Assembly: GCA_015680685.1 (NCBI GenBank)
Contig: MNCI01002989.1
Location: 269,484-333,483 of the forward strand
DNA: 64,000 nucleotides
Source: Gnetum montanum
Lineage: Eukaryota > Streptophyta > Gnetopsida > Gnetales > Gnetaceae
Direction: 5' to 3'
Below the pieces are notes generated by a model. The model was not told the origin of the DNA. It saw only the letters and a list, made by a program, of their open reading frames with translations, and did not search any database. The position numbers were made by a program, and so were the translations under genes. This document shows, piece after piece, positions 24,802 to 35,300 of this stretch (the first letter of the stretch is position 1; every line of letters starts with the position of its first letter).

Positions 24802-25239
24802 TTGGCCCCTCTTTGTTGATGCTTGGAGGAATTGATCCGAAAAGTGTCGACAAATAAGTGCAAAAACACCACAAGCAACTTGATAGAGACATTGTCCTTT
24901 GCCACCTAGCTAGACGTCATCATACTATGTTCAATAGTACATAGGATTGGGGAAATGAAGTTTGTAGCTAGATAGGGAAATGGAAATTGTGAGGATTAGT
25001 AGCTAATCAAGGGCGTGTGTGCGGCGAAGATGACGTCCGGGTACATGTATGGTTCATGCTCCCCCCCTTTTTATTGTAGCAAATTTGGGATCAAAACAAG
25101 ATGTGTACGTCCTTTGGAGGCACAAGACTCTTACTTGGTGTTTAAGAGGACTTGTTGGTGCAACCAAAGCCACGTGATGAGGTGTTGCGTTCTTTGGAGG
25201 AACAGGGTCTCTATTTAATGTTTCGAGGGAACCTGTTGG
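24802..25239 (-). other. 3' internal end of element B (polypurine tract and about 80-bp tandem repeat)
   Basis: It begins with the polypurine tract next to the LTR. From about 25108 to 25239 there are two copies of a roughly 80-bp unit, each starting near CTTTGGAGG and ending near TGTTGGTG. A inserted at GTTGG at the end of the second copy. The equivalent sequence in A is 26767-27205. I see no ORF. Confidence 0.75.
25235..25239. repeat. Target-site duplication of element A (GTTGG, left copy)
   Basis: GTTGG here and at 43420-43424 are identical and lie directly outside the A LTR termini. This shows that 41876-43419 is the 5' LTR of A and not an LTR shared by A and B. Confidence 0.9.
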
Positions 25240-26766
25240 TGTATTGTCCGAAATTGTCGGTCTCCGGCTAGAACGAAACAGAAACCAAGAGATCCCCGGA
25301 CAAGCACAGACGACCCTACCTTCGCTTGAGGGCAAGCTGGAATTAACGAAGGTAGAGTACCTTGAGTGGTCCGCACGCGAATCAGGCAAGGATTTCCTCG
25401 AGCGTACACCGATATACTGTACGCTGGGTTATACGTAAACAACGTAACTGAAGTAAAACGGAGCGTAAACGTACAGGAACGTAGGTAATAAGCATGCAGT
25501 AATGAACGAAAAACTGTAACAAATCTTAGCAAAAGAGATGCAATAATATTATTGTGAAACTGAAGGTTACAATGCACTGGTCTAACACAGTTGTGAATCT
25601 GTCACAAGGCGGATGAAAGGCTCCGACGGATGCAAAGGAGGTGATTGTGTGTTGGTTCAAACTGCAGACACAGCATGAAGGCTATATGCTCAGCGTACAG
25701 GTTTGAGGTCCAGCGTACAGGTTCCTTTGCTATTCGTGTCTCTGGTTCTTTTTTTCTCTCTCGTTTGCTGAAAATTGCCCCCCCCCCCCCACCCCCTACA
25801 CTCTAGTGAAAAATTGGAGTTTTTATACAAGTTTAGATGTTAGACGTGGGGTCTGAGAGGGGATGATTGGCTGTGGAATGCTGGACTTTTGGGTTGGGTG
25901 CCATGCGGCGCATTGACCGAGTGCAAAAGAATGAAATTTTACAAGTGTACAACGTGCTGCACGCCAGCGTATACAACTATACGCCAGCGTATATACGTCG
26001 AACATATGACCTCAGCGTATAGACTTGATCAAAACAAAAGAAGTCGTTCAGCCTTCAGATTTGAATTCGGATGCCATGAAAATGCTGCTTGTGGATGTTC
26101 AGCTTGATTGACCTTGATCTGACACGGTTCTGGAGAGTTTTGATTGGTGTATGTTGTATTATACATCGGTCGTACACTTTGTACATGCTGGGCGTATACG
26201 CCAGGCATACAAGTTGTATCTGCTAGGCGTATACGCTGGGCGTAGACGCTGGGCGTAGACGCTAGGCGTATAGGATGTACATACTCAGCATATGAACTCC
26301 AGAATGCATGATGTCAATGCTTGATGATTGCTCTGTTCATGTGAGTTGATGTTTTGTACCAAATCTTGCTCTGAAGTGTTGTTTCCATGCCATCTTTGGG
26401 GATTGCATGCCGAGCGTATACGTCAATCATACATATTGAGCATACATGTGAGGCATGTATGCTGAGCGTATATGCTGTGAATGTATGCTAGGCATGTACG
26501 CTGAGCGTATATGCTGGATCTGCTGGGCGTATACGCTGAGAATGCATACTTAGTGAGGACTAAGTATCTTGAGCTTCGAAGTTGCCATGTTTAATAGCAG
26601 ATGTCGTTGTGGTCGTCAGCGGGTCCCAGGGAACTGCTCCTTGTTGAGTTCAACTCTACTTAAAACTATCTGTGGGGCCCTCAAGCCTTAGTCATGCTAA
26701 GGAGCGTCATGACTTAGCTCGATTCTTGTTGGAAAAGTACTAAGCTCAAAATTTTGTGGTGTTTCA
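25240..26766 (-). repeat. 3' LTR of element A
   Basis: It is 1,527 bp and pairs with 41876-43419. Minus-strand TATA (TTGTATAAAA) is at about 25821-25830. A C-rich run at 25778-25796 is the same site where the 5' LTR has a 34-base C run. GCGTATACGC-type motifs fill about 25960-26550. Confidence 0.9.
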
Positions 26767-26786
26767 TTGGCCCCTCTTTGTTGACG
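26767..26786 (-). promoter_or_regulatory. Polypurine tract of element A
   Basis: The minus strand reads GTCAACAAAGAGGGGCCAA directly before the LTR start TGAAACACC. It is identical in core to those of B and D. Confidence 0.85.
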
Positions 26787-28120
26787 CTTGGAGGAATCGA
26801 CCCGAGAAGCGTCGACGATGAAGTACAAAACACCATAAGCAACTTGGTAGAAATATTATCCGTTGGCCAGATGTCATCGCACTGCGTTCAGTAGTACATG
26901 GGATTGTGGGAAATGAAGTTTGTAGTTGGATAGAGAAATGGAGATTGTGGGGATTGGGGAGAGATCAAGGGATTGTGCATGGTGAAGGGGATGGTGTGGT
27001 GTGTATATGGGTCATGTTGGTCCTTGTCAATAACCATTGTCTAGCAGACTTGAAACCAAGACATGAGATGTATGTTCTTTGGCGGAACAAGATTCTTGTT
27101 TAGTGTTTAAGAGGACTTGTTGGCACAGCCAAAGCCACATGATGGTGTGTTGCGTTCTTTAGAGGAACAGGTCCTCTGTTTAGTGTTAAAGGAAACCTAT
27201 TGGTGAGGAGCCAAAGCCACGCAATGAGATGTCACTTGATCCTGGGGCTTGTATCGTAAGTGCCGAGGGTCTCTTTTTTAAAAAAAAAAAGCTTTTTTTT
27301 GGTCTTGTACTCATGCTTGAGTGCCATGTTGTGTGTTGCAACTGCTTAAAAGTGTTCTAGTGTGCAACGGTGTGCTCAAAGTTTTAGGTGTATCAGGAGT
27401 GTGGCTGAGTAAAGTATGTTGAGGAATAGAGACGAAATGTAACGGGAAATGGGGATGTACTGGCTTGATTAACCTGGTTACGTGTGTTAGGAACAATATG
27501 GTACCTTGCTGCTGTGACGAAGTGCATTCTTGTACGAACACTTCTAAGTGTCATCCTGCAAACACAACTCCAAGAAGACAAGAAACCCATGAGTGAGTAA
27601 GCAAGCTCAGACTTAAACAACCACTGATGAAACAAAGGCACCGGATGAGAGTTTAGGCACTGTATATGAATAGCAGCAATTATGTTAGGATCGGCTAATG
27701 GCGAGCGATTCAGCAGCTCTGATGAAGTTTGAATGCAACCACAGATTGAGGAACCAGAGATGAAATTGCTTGTGTATGGTCGTGGCTAACTATCATGGGT
27801 TAGTTTTATGTCGTGACCCGTTGGACATTTCCTATTTAGCGTCATGGCGGACGGTACATTGCCAGTTTCTAGTCTTGGCGGACCGTGAAGAGACAAACCA
27901 GTTTATAGTCTTAGCGAACTCTGGCGAATGTGAATGTGGTAGTTTACTGTCGTACCAGACGGGTGCTATTTTTTTGTCATTGTGGACACTCTGTGGTATC
28001 AGTTTACCGTCGTGATTCCAGGACGAGCTGTGGTATCAGTTTTAAGTCATGATGCCAGGATTGTCTGTGGTATTAGTTTACCGTTGTGATGCCAGGACGA
28101 GTGCGTACCTGAGTCCATGC
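26787..28120 (-). other. 3' internal spacer of element A with two kinds of short repeats
   Basis: Near 27050-27210 lie two copies of the roughly 80-bp unit also seen in B. At about 27775-28105 the plus strand has a degenerate 30-40-bp repeat around AGTTTATAGTCTTGGCGGAC and AGTTTACCGTCGTGATGCC. The central part (27300-27700) is similar in B but has no conserved frame. The small open frames here are not supported as genes. Confidence 0.6.
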
Positions 28121-31100
28121 TCAAACGTGGAACGGTTTCAAGAACAAGTGATTGGTCGGATTTGCAAGCTCATTTCCTTCCATGTCAGCTAACTTGAATG
28201 CTCCGTTGTCATACGCTTAGGTGACCAAGTAGGGCCCCTCCCAGTTGGCTGAGAATTTATCCAGGTGTTCCCGAATGGTCTTGAGTATAAGGTCGCCTTC
28301 CTTGATAGGGCGTTTATGAACATCGTGCCGATGGCGTTGTCGTTGTCATTTTTGGTACCATTCAATCTGATCGAGGGCACGTATACATTCCTCCTCCACC
28401 GAGTCCAAGTCAACAATGTGTAGATCATTGTTTTGCCCTTCGTCAAGGAGTCCGGAGAGTGTGATTCTTAAAGACGTTACCTGTAATTCCAAGGGTAAAA
28501 CATCTTCTGAACCATAAACAAGACTATATGGCGTTTTACCTGTGGAGGTCCGATGCGTAGTACGATAAGCCCACAACGCGTATACCAGCTGCTCGTGCCA
28601 TCTTTTCTTGCTTTGGGTAAGCATCTTTTTAAGTACTGTAATGATAATTTTATTTGTGGCCTCAGCTTGCCCATTGCTCTGAGGGTAATAAGGGGAAGAA
28701 AATGAGTTTTTGATCCCTAGGCTTTCACAGAAAGTTTTGGTTTCGGCACTACTGAATTGTGGCCCGTTATCAGTGATGATGGTCATGGGGATGCCAAAAC
28801 GGGTTATAATGTTTTCAAGAATGAAGTTGCATACGTGTTTAGATGTGGTTTTTCTAAGGGGAACAGCTTCTACCCACTTCATGAAATACTCTGTCGTGGT
28901 TATGATGAAGCTATGCCCTCTGGAAGATGAGGGTGTTATTAGTCCGATGAGGTCCAACCCCCACTTTTGAAAGGACTAGGTGATTTGCGCTGTGTGCAAC
29001 TCATTTTGTGGAACATGTATCAAATTACTATGTTTTTGACAGATACTGCACGTTTTAGCCTTGGAGAGACAGTCATACTCCATGTGTGGCCAATAATAAC
29101 CTAAACGTCTTATTTTCGTTGCCATTGCTTTAGGTGCTATATGTCCTCTGCATAGTCCATCATGTACTTGCTTGACGATGGTTTGGGCATCAGTGCTTCT
29201 AATGCATGTCAACAATATGCCTTCGTAGGATCGATGACACAATGTGTCCCCTATCAGTGCATATTGTCGGGAACGTTTTCGTACTGCGTCCTTTTGTGCG
29301 TTCATTAGATGTTGCGGTGTTTCATCGTGTAGAAGGTACTCTTTTATGTCGTCATACCATTCTATCATGTGTGTTGTACTAACGGATGCAATTGGTAATG
29401 CATCGAGAGTATCAGTTATGGGTTTAGCACAACTGATTATAGAGCTTGGCAACATATGGAACATGTCCGGGGATATGTTTAGCGCTAGTGTGGGCAGTGC
29501 ATCTGCAATGGTATTATTGTTTCTAGGGACATGTTGCACGTCCATGTTTTCGAATTGCTTCATTAAGTGTTTGACTAAGTCACAGTATTGTTGTAAATGT
29601 TGCACTTTGCATGTACAAATGTCTGTGACTTGGTTTAAAACCAGTTGTGAGTCTTCCCTGACCACAAGTCGTGTGATGTCGGAAGCTAGTGCTGCCATGA
29701 GACCTCTAAGGAGACCTTTGTACTCTGCTACGTTGTTGGTACAGTGAAAGTCGAAACGATAAGCAAAGGGTCGAATCTCCTCGGAGGGATAGGTGATGAC
29801 AGCGGCAGCACTTCCCCCTCGAGAGGTGGATGCTCCATCGAAGTTCAAAATGGCATCGTAGTCATCGGGTACTATGTCTATTGCACTCACATTTTCATCA
29901 GGGAACTCTGGCTCTATCGTTGCTTGATCATGCGTTGGTGATGCAGTTATTTGATTTGCTATGGCTTGACCCTTAACTAATGATTGCACTATATAGTGTA
30001 GGTCAAACTCAACTATCATGGCTTTCCAACGGGCTATTCTACTTGACTCGTAAATGTTTCCTGTGATGGATCTAAGCACATTATCCTTGCAGATTATATT
30101 GACTTGGTTATGGAAGAGGTAATGTCACCATTTTTTTAAGAAAAAGGTAAGACCTAAACATGACCTCTCCACCTCGTTATACTTCTTCTCATGGGCTACT
30201 AATGCATGGCTTAAGTAATAGACAGGGACTTCGGTTCCATCATCTTGTTTCTGGCAAAGCATGGACGCGATTGACAAGTCCGAAGTGGCAAGGTAGATGT
30301 AAAATGGTTTATCATTTTGAGGTGGACAAACTGTGGGTACTTGAACAAGTGTTGTTTTAATATTGTCAAATGCTTCCTGGCACTGCAAAGTCCATTCAAA
30401 ATGGACGTTCTTGCGTAGCAAGTGGTTCATAGGTATCAACTTGTCTGTTAGTTTTTCTATGAAACGCCTGATGAACTGTAATCTACCTTGTAGACCTCGG
30501 AGTTCGGTAAGGTTGCTAGGTGGTTTTAAGTTTGTTATTGCCTTAACTTTATCGGGGTCTACTCGTATCCTTGCTTCCAAGGCTATGAATCCAAGCATTT
30601 TGCCTATTTTGACTCCAAAGACACATTTCTTTGGGTTAAGTCTCAGCTCATATTTTAAACAACGCTTTAGTACCGAGTCAAGATCTTGTATGTGTTGTTT
30701 TGATGTCTTTGATTTAACGACGATATCATCCACATAGTCGTTGAGCGAGTGCAGCATGTAATCACTAAAAATAAATGTCATTGCCCTTTGATATGTGGCC
30801 CCAGCATTCTTGAGACCGAAGGGCATCATTGTGTAACAAAATATGCCCCATGGTGTCACGAAGGTAGTCCGGAGCTAATGCTCCAGGTTAATGCATATCT
30901 AGTTATATCCTAAGAAGCCATCCATAAAAGATAACAAGGCATGCCCAGCGGTTGAGTCAACAAGTTGATCGATGTTGAGTAGGGGGAAATCATCTTTTAT
31001 GGTTGCAACATTGAGATCCCGAAAGTCAATGCATAGGTGAATGCTTCCGTTCTTTTTCAGAACAATGACCATGTTGGATACCCAATCAGCGTAGTCGACA

Positions 31101-31608
31101 ACCCGAATGAAACCTGCCTGATAAAGTTTGGTGATCTCATTACGAACTGCCAACGCTACCTCAGGCTTAACTTTTCGTGCCTTTTGTTTTACAGGCCTTA
31201 GTTTTGGATCAAGTATAATATTGTGCTGGACGATTCGAGGATCTAACCCGGGCATGTCAGTGTAAGACCAAGTGAATGCTTTCATGTTGTCTCGAAGCAC
31301 ATCTTCTATGTCTTTGGCCAGTTGAGGTTGCAATAGTGTGCTCAGTTTTAATATCTTAATTTCACCATAAGGCATAGCGATGGGGGTTTCAGTCAATGGG
31401 TCTTTAGTGATGCTATCAGCTTCTATGTCGAGGGACTTTGTCATACCTTTGTAGCTTTCTAGCGTTTGTTGTGTTGAGGCTATGACTGTGTCGTCCGTTG
31501 ATAGACCTAAGTTGATGGAATTTATGTCGATCTATCTTATGATCTTTCCGTATGGTCCATCGATGGTCAATGGTGTGCATAGATGCTGATAATCCATCGG
31601 GCTTGCTC
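28121..31608 (-). pseudogene. Element A pol: RT, RNase H, second RNase H-type domain, integrase
   Basis: The coding part starts at 31608, directly after a splice-acceptor-like TTTATTGGCAG. RT has NMVIVLKKNGSIHLCIDFRD, MMPFGLKNAGATYQRAM and YVDDIVVK (about 30715-30740). RNase H follows (YYLSHALVAHEKKYNEVERS), then the extra Tat-type RNase H (NFDGASTSRGGSAAAV, CTNNVAEYKGLLRGL, HVPRNNNTIADAL). The integrase has HDGLCRGHIAPK and TCSICQKH for zinc binding, and IITDNGPQFSSAETKTF and YYPQSNGQAEATNK from the catalytic core. It ends at the TGA at 28121-28123. The frame is cut by stops at about 30895 and 30862 (both CAG to TAG), 30122, 28975 (TGG to TAG), 28346 and 28220, so it is inactive. Confidence 0.9.
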
Positions 31609-31625
31609 CTGCCAATAAACAGAAG
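31608..31625 (-). promoter_or_regulatory. Candidate sense-strand 3' splice site before RT (element A)
   Basis: The minus strand reads TTCTGTTTATTGGCAG followed by GAGCAAGCCCGATGG, a good plant acceptor at the first codon of the RT-side frame. B has the same sequence at 47894-47911, and the diverged D has GGTGATTTTGTAG before GATCACTCG at 61320-61333. Ogre elements are known to splice out an intron between protease and RT. I could not find a convincing matching donor near the protease end (around 37200). Confidence 0.5.
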
Positions 31626-31718
31626 GCAGAGTGAGCTAGTAGGTGTTGTTACACGTTCCTTGGCAAGGTAAATCATGTGTACATGTATGGTGGTGGTTTA
31701 TCATCGTACCGGAATGCA

Positions 31719-31802
31719 TGGCAGTTTAAGGCCGTATCGGGCCGTATGTGGCAGTTTAAGGCCTTACCGGGCTGGATGTGGCAATTTAAGACCTTACCGG
31801 GC
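31719..31802 (+). repeat. Tandem AGTTTAAGGCC repeat between pol and antisense gene (element A)
   Basis: Three imperfect units of about 28-30 bp with the core GGCAGTTTAAGGCCTTACCGGGC. B has about seven units at 48007-48192. A related pair, CTAGTTTAAGGCCATTTCGGGCC, lies on the other side of the antisense gene (37032-37086 in A, 53512-53570 in B). Confidence 0.75.
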
Positions 31803-32057
31803 GAGTTACTGTGATTTGACGATGCTTAGTTGCTGTATAATTTGTACCGAAGAGTTTGCACCGAAATGTTCAGTGAGGGCATCCGAAGTTGGTTTACCAA
31901 GGGATACGATATGTGGTAGTGTTCGTTATCTCGTTACTTGTTCTACATATGCCTCGTGCTTTGTAATTTAAACAATTTTAACTAAAATTAATAAAATATT
32001 AAAAAGAATATTAAAAATATCGAAGGTGGCGATGGTGGCGACGGGGTCAACGTGGCG

Positions 32058-32066
32058 CTATATCTA
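32058..32066 (+). promoter_or_regulatory. Likely TATA box of the antisense gene in element A
   Basis: GCTATATCTAGCG lies about 240 bases before the predicted ATG. In B the same place reads GCTATATATAGCG (48412-48424), a better TATA box, so the A copy has probably decayed. The intervening leader has several GAGCGTAGAGGCT repeats. Confidence 0.45.
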
Positions 32067-32302
32067 GCGTAAGGTTGTCAGTTGTCAGAGGCAGCGTGAA
32101 CCTGAATCAAACCGGAGCGTGAGCATAAACCTCAGTCGCAGCGTAAGCGTAAAGCATCAAACCCCAGCGTGAGCATAGAGGCTCGAACCAGCATGAGCGT
32201 AGAGGCTTAAACCCAAGCATGAGCGTAGAGGCTCGAACCAGTGTGAGCGTAGAGGCTTAAACCCCAGCGTAAGCATGAGCGATTAGCATACAGGGCGCTA
32301 GA

Positions 32303-35300
32303 ATGGGCAAGGGCAAGGAGGTAGAAGGCCAAGGGAGGAAGGGGCCCGATTTGACTTTTGTGGAGGAAAGTGAGGCCATGTTGCAGTGTTTTCCTAGGCC
32401 TAGGATTCCATCATGGCCTAGATCGACACACAGGTAGGCTCTAATCTTACCTCAATTAATTGTTTTTTACTTGTACTTGTTATCTAGCGTAGAGAGTCTT
32501 GGCAGCGTAGAGGGTCTATACGCTGAGCGTAGATTCGCAGCGTAGAGGGTCTGTACACTGAGCATAGATTCGCAGTGTAGAGGATCTGTACACTGAGCGT
32601 AGATAGTTTTCACAGTATACAAGGTCTGTACGCTAAGTGTAGAAGGTTTCCACAGCGTACAAGGTTTGTACACTAAGCATAGATGATTTTTACAGTGTAT
32701 AGGGTCTGTACGCTGAGCGTAGACGATTTTTACAGCGTACCCTGGACGCTGAGTGTAAACAGTTTTCACAGCGTACAGGATTTGTATGCTGAGCGTAGAT
32801 AGGTTTTGCAACGTACAGGGTCTGCATGCTAGGCGTAGATAGTTTTCACAGCATACAGGATTTGTACGCTGAGCGTAGATGATTTCCACAGCGTACAAGG
32901 TCTATACACTGAGCGTAAATGGTTTTTTTTAGGCAGCGTATACACCGAGTGTAAACAGTTTGTATTGGCCTTCAACATGGAATTTCGTTTCTATATTTCA
33001 TTTTGGTATATAGTTGATTTATCATGGCACTCTGATTATTTGTAGGGATCCTAAGCCTTTCCTCTTAGTAGTTGAGCTAGTTGGGATACTGGCATGGTTT
33101 GGGCCCCTTGAAACTGATGAACCTACCCCTGATCTGACTGTTGATAACAATGGGGTATGGTTCAGGGAAGGGGCCTGTGAATTCTTTGCTTTCATCCTAG
33201 ATAGATTCAAGGTAGTGATATGGTCACACCTAAGCGAATAAGTGGCATGGAGCGTGCTCGAAGCAATGTTGCCAGGATCTTCGAATGGCGTCATGATTTT
33301 CATGGTGGACATTGACGAGGGAGCTCTTGCGATTGAGGAAGATCCCTCTGGAGGGCCTAGATCTACTCGTCCATTATCACGCGTGTGGGACTTATTGCCA
33401 CATGGGCCTCACTATCTCAATAACACTTTGTTTCTGGCGTGCACACATTATTTCAGAACCCGCCGGGCACAGTGTACAGGGTAGAGAGGTAAGGTCGTTT
33501 AGTTTGTCGTTTAGTGTTTGCTCCTGTTTTGACGATAGTTCTTTTGCAGGCCCCAGGTTGATAAAGATGGGATATGCATCAATGATGACAGGCTTGAACT
33601 GGCTCATAACACTTTAGAGACCTTCATGGCGGGTCCCACCCTTCGCGGAGCTGTATTAGCTTAGACGAAGGGTGACATTGTTCATTTCCATAAGCGATTT
33701 TTTAGGGCATTTTCTCAATGCGCGGCTCGAGGGTGGATGCATGGAGATTGGTCACGCAATGGACTAGTTTTCCCTCGTGATACTGACTTGGGTTCTAGCA
33801 CCTCAAAGCCCACGACTGAAGGAAAGTGATGATATTTCCTAGATTCCTTAGTGTGTTTGTTCAGCTGCTGGTGGTCATATGGTGTTATGGTTCTAAATTG
33901 TGTTTACAGTTGATGTCCCCCCCGGCGGAGACCCTGTTACAACAGGGCGAACTGAGAGTACCCTATCAATGAAGTTTGGGGAGATCAGCAAAGCACAGCG
34001 ATGGTTGCGTACCAGTGCCCCACCGTATATTGTCCGTTGTTTGGGTGATACCAGCCTCATGGAGTTATTTACAACCCCGAGCCCTGATGTCTCCTTAGCT
34101 GAAATGATTGGAATTGTTGATTCTTTCAACAAATCCATCACCTACTACAGCACTCGTATTAAGGGTGTGAAAATAGTTTTTCATCTGTCGGCCGAGTTCT
34201 TTTCAGATCACTTCGGTGTCCTGGCAAATGGTGTGAATGTGGTTTTGGACAGGGCGCAGAAAGAACTCCATGTGGTGCGTGAGCTAGAAGACCGGTTGGG
34301 CATTGTCAAGGGCTCTAAGGGATTCTGTATGCAAGGGATGTCAAAGGTTGTGGAAGTCAATGAATTGTATCCCTTGTTTAGGGCACGGGTGTTTCCTAAA
34401 TCCCTGTCTCAAGTGAGGAGTCTTGGGGTGGAGGCCGTGTGCATCATGCAGACCATTTTAGAGACTGGGATGCGCTATAATTGGGCCCAATTTTTGTTGT
34501 CGGGTTTCCATAAGGAGATAGTGTGATTGCGTTCAAACGTTGAGGTGCAGTCCCATTTTACATTCGCATTCTTCGCAGGTTATCTACGTCGCTTGGCCAA
34601 GTTTTTAGTGATTCGTGCGGATAATAAATATGTTCTACGGGATCGTACTCAATTATCTCGCCCGTGGATCAACCATTTGTTCGAGATAGCTGAGTCCCAA
34701 GATGCACCTGAGGGGATTGATGAATCTATGTCCATAACGACAGAGGGGTCATCTGGTACTTCAATCCATACACGTGACAGTGTGGGGTTGGAACCAGACA
34801 ATGTTCCCTACACTGCAAAGAGAGCTGAGCGGGTCATCAAGGAGATCATCGGGAAAGCCAAATCAAAGATTCCGAAGCATGAATGCACTAAAGAGGTGGC
34901 CTCAACTGTGGAAGAGCTAAGGGTAAAGCGAATATGGTTCAAAATGCATGTTCAAGGTAAGTAAGCTTGGTGCACTTATTGTATCGTCATTTTCATCTTA
35001 TTTATTTCTTTCGTTTTGACCGCTTACATGAAGCTAATGTCTTCAAACTTGACTCGGGAAGTGAGGAGACAGGAACTAGAAACCATTATCGAGGAGGAGG
35101 AAGTTGCAACGGACTTAATACTTGAGGAGGAAGATGTCGGCAAAGATCAGGTGGAAAGGATGGAAGAGCTGGCGAAAGACACCATGGAGACAGAATTGAT
35201 CAATGACCGGGATGGTGTTGATGAGATGTTCAATAGCTTCCTTAAGGGAGGATTGGACCTTGGTGATCCTCCAAACTGGGAAGGGGATAGAGAACACGGT

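Noticed and set aside
29244-29747. A 167-codon plus-strand ORF opposite pol (and its equivalent at 45533-45874)
   Set aside because: It is a shadow of the RNase H frame on the other strand; no intron structure or independent conservation.
32467-32898. A 143-codon Cys/Tyr-rich ORF on the minus strand (and similar ones at 48823-49397 and 57982-58281)
   Set aside because: They are generated by the GCGTA repeat arrays, whose period keeps frames open; composition follows the repeat unit.
32480-32960. CRISPR-like array
   Set aside because: Units are degenerate, spacers are not unique, the context is a plant retrotransposon intron, and there are no cas genes.
33900-34526. Treating the exon 4 ORF as a separate single-exon gene
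   Set aside because: It starts at a splice acceptor (TTTACAG) in the phase left by exon 3, and B and D show the same junction; the upstream ATG-like start lies in the intron.
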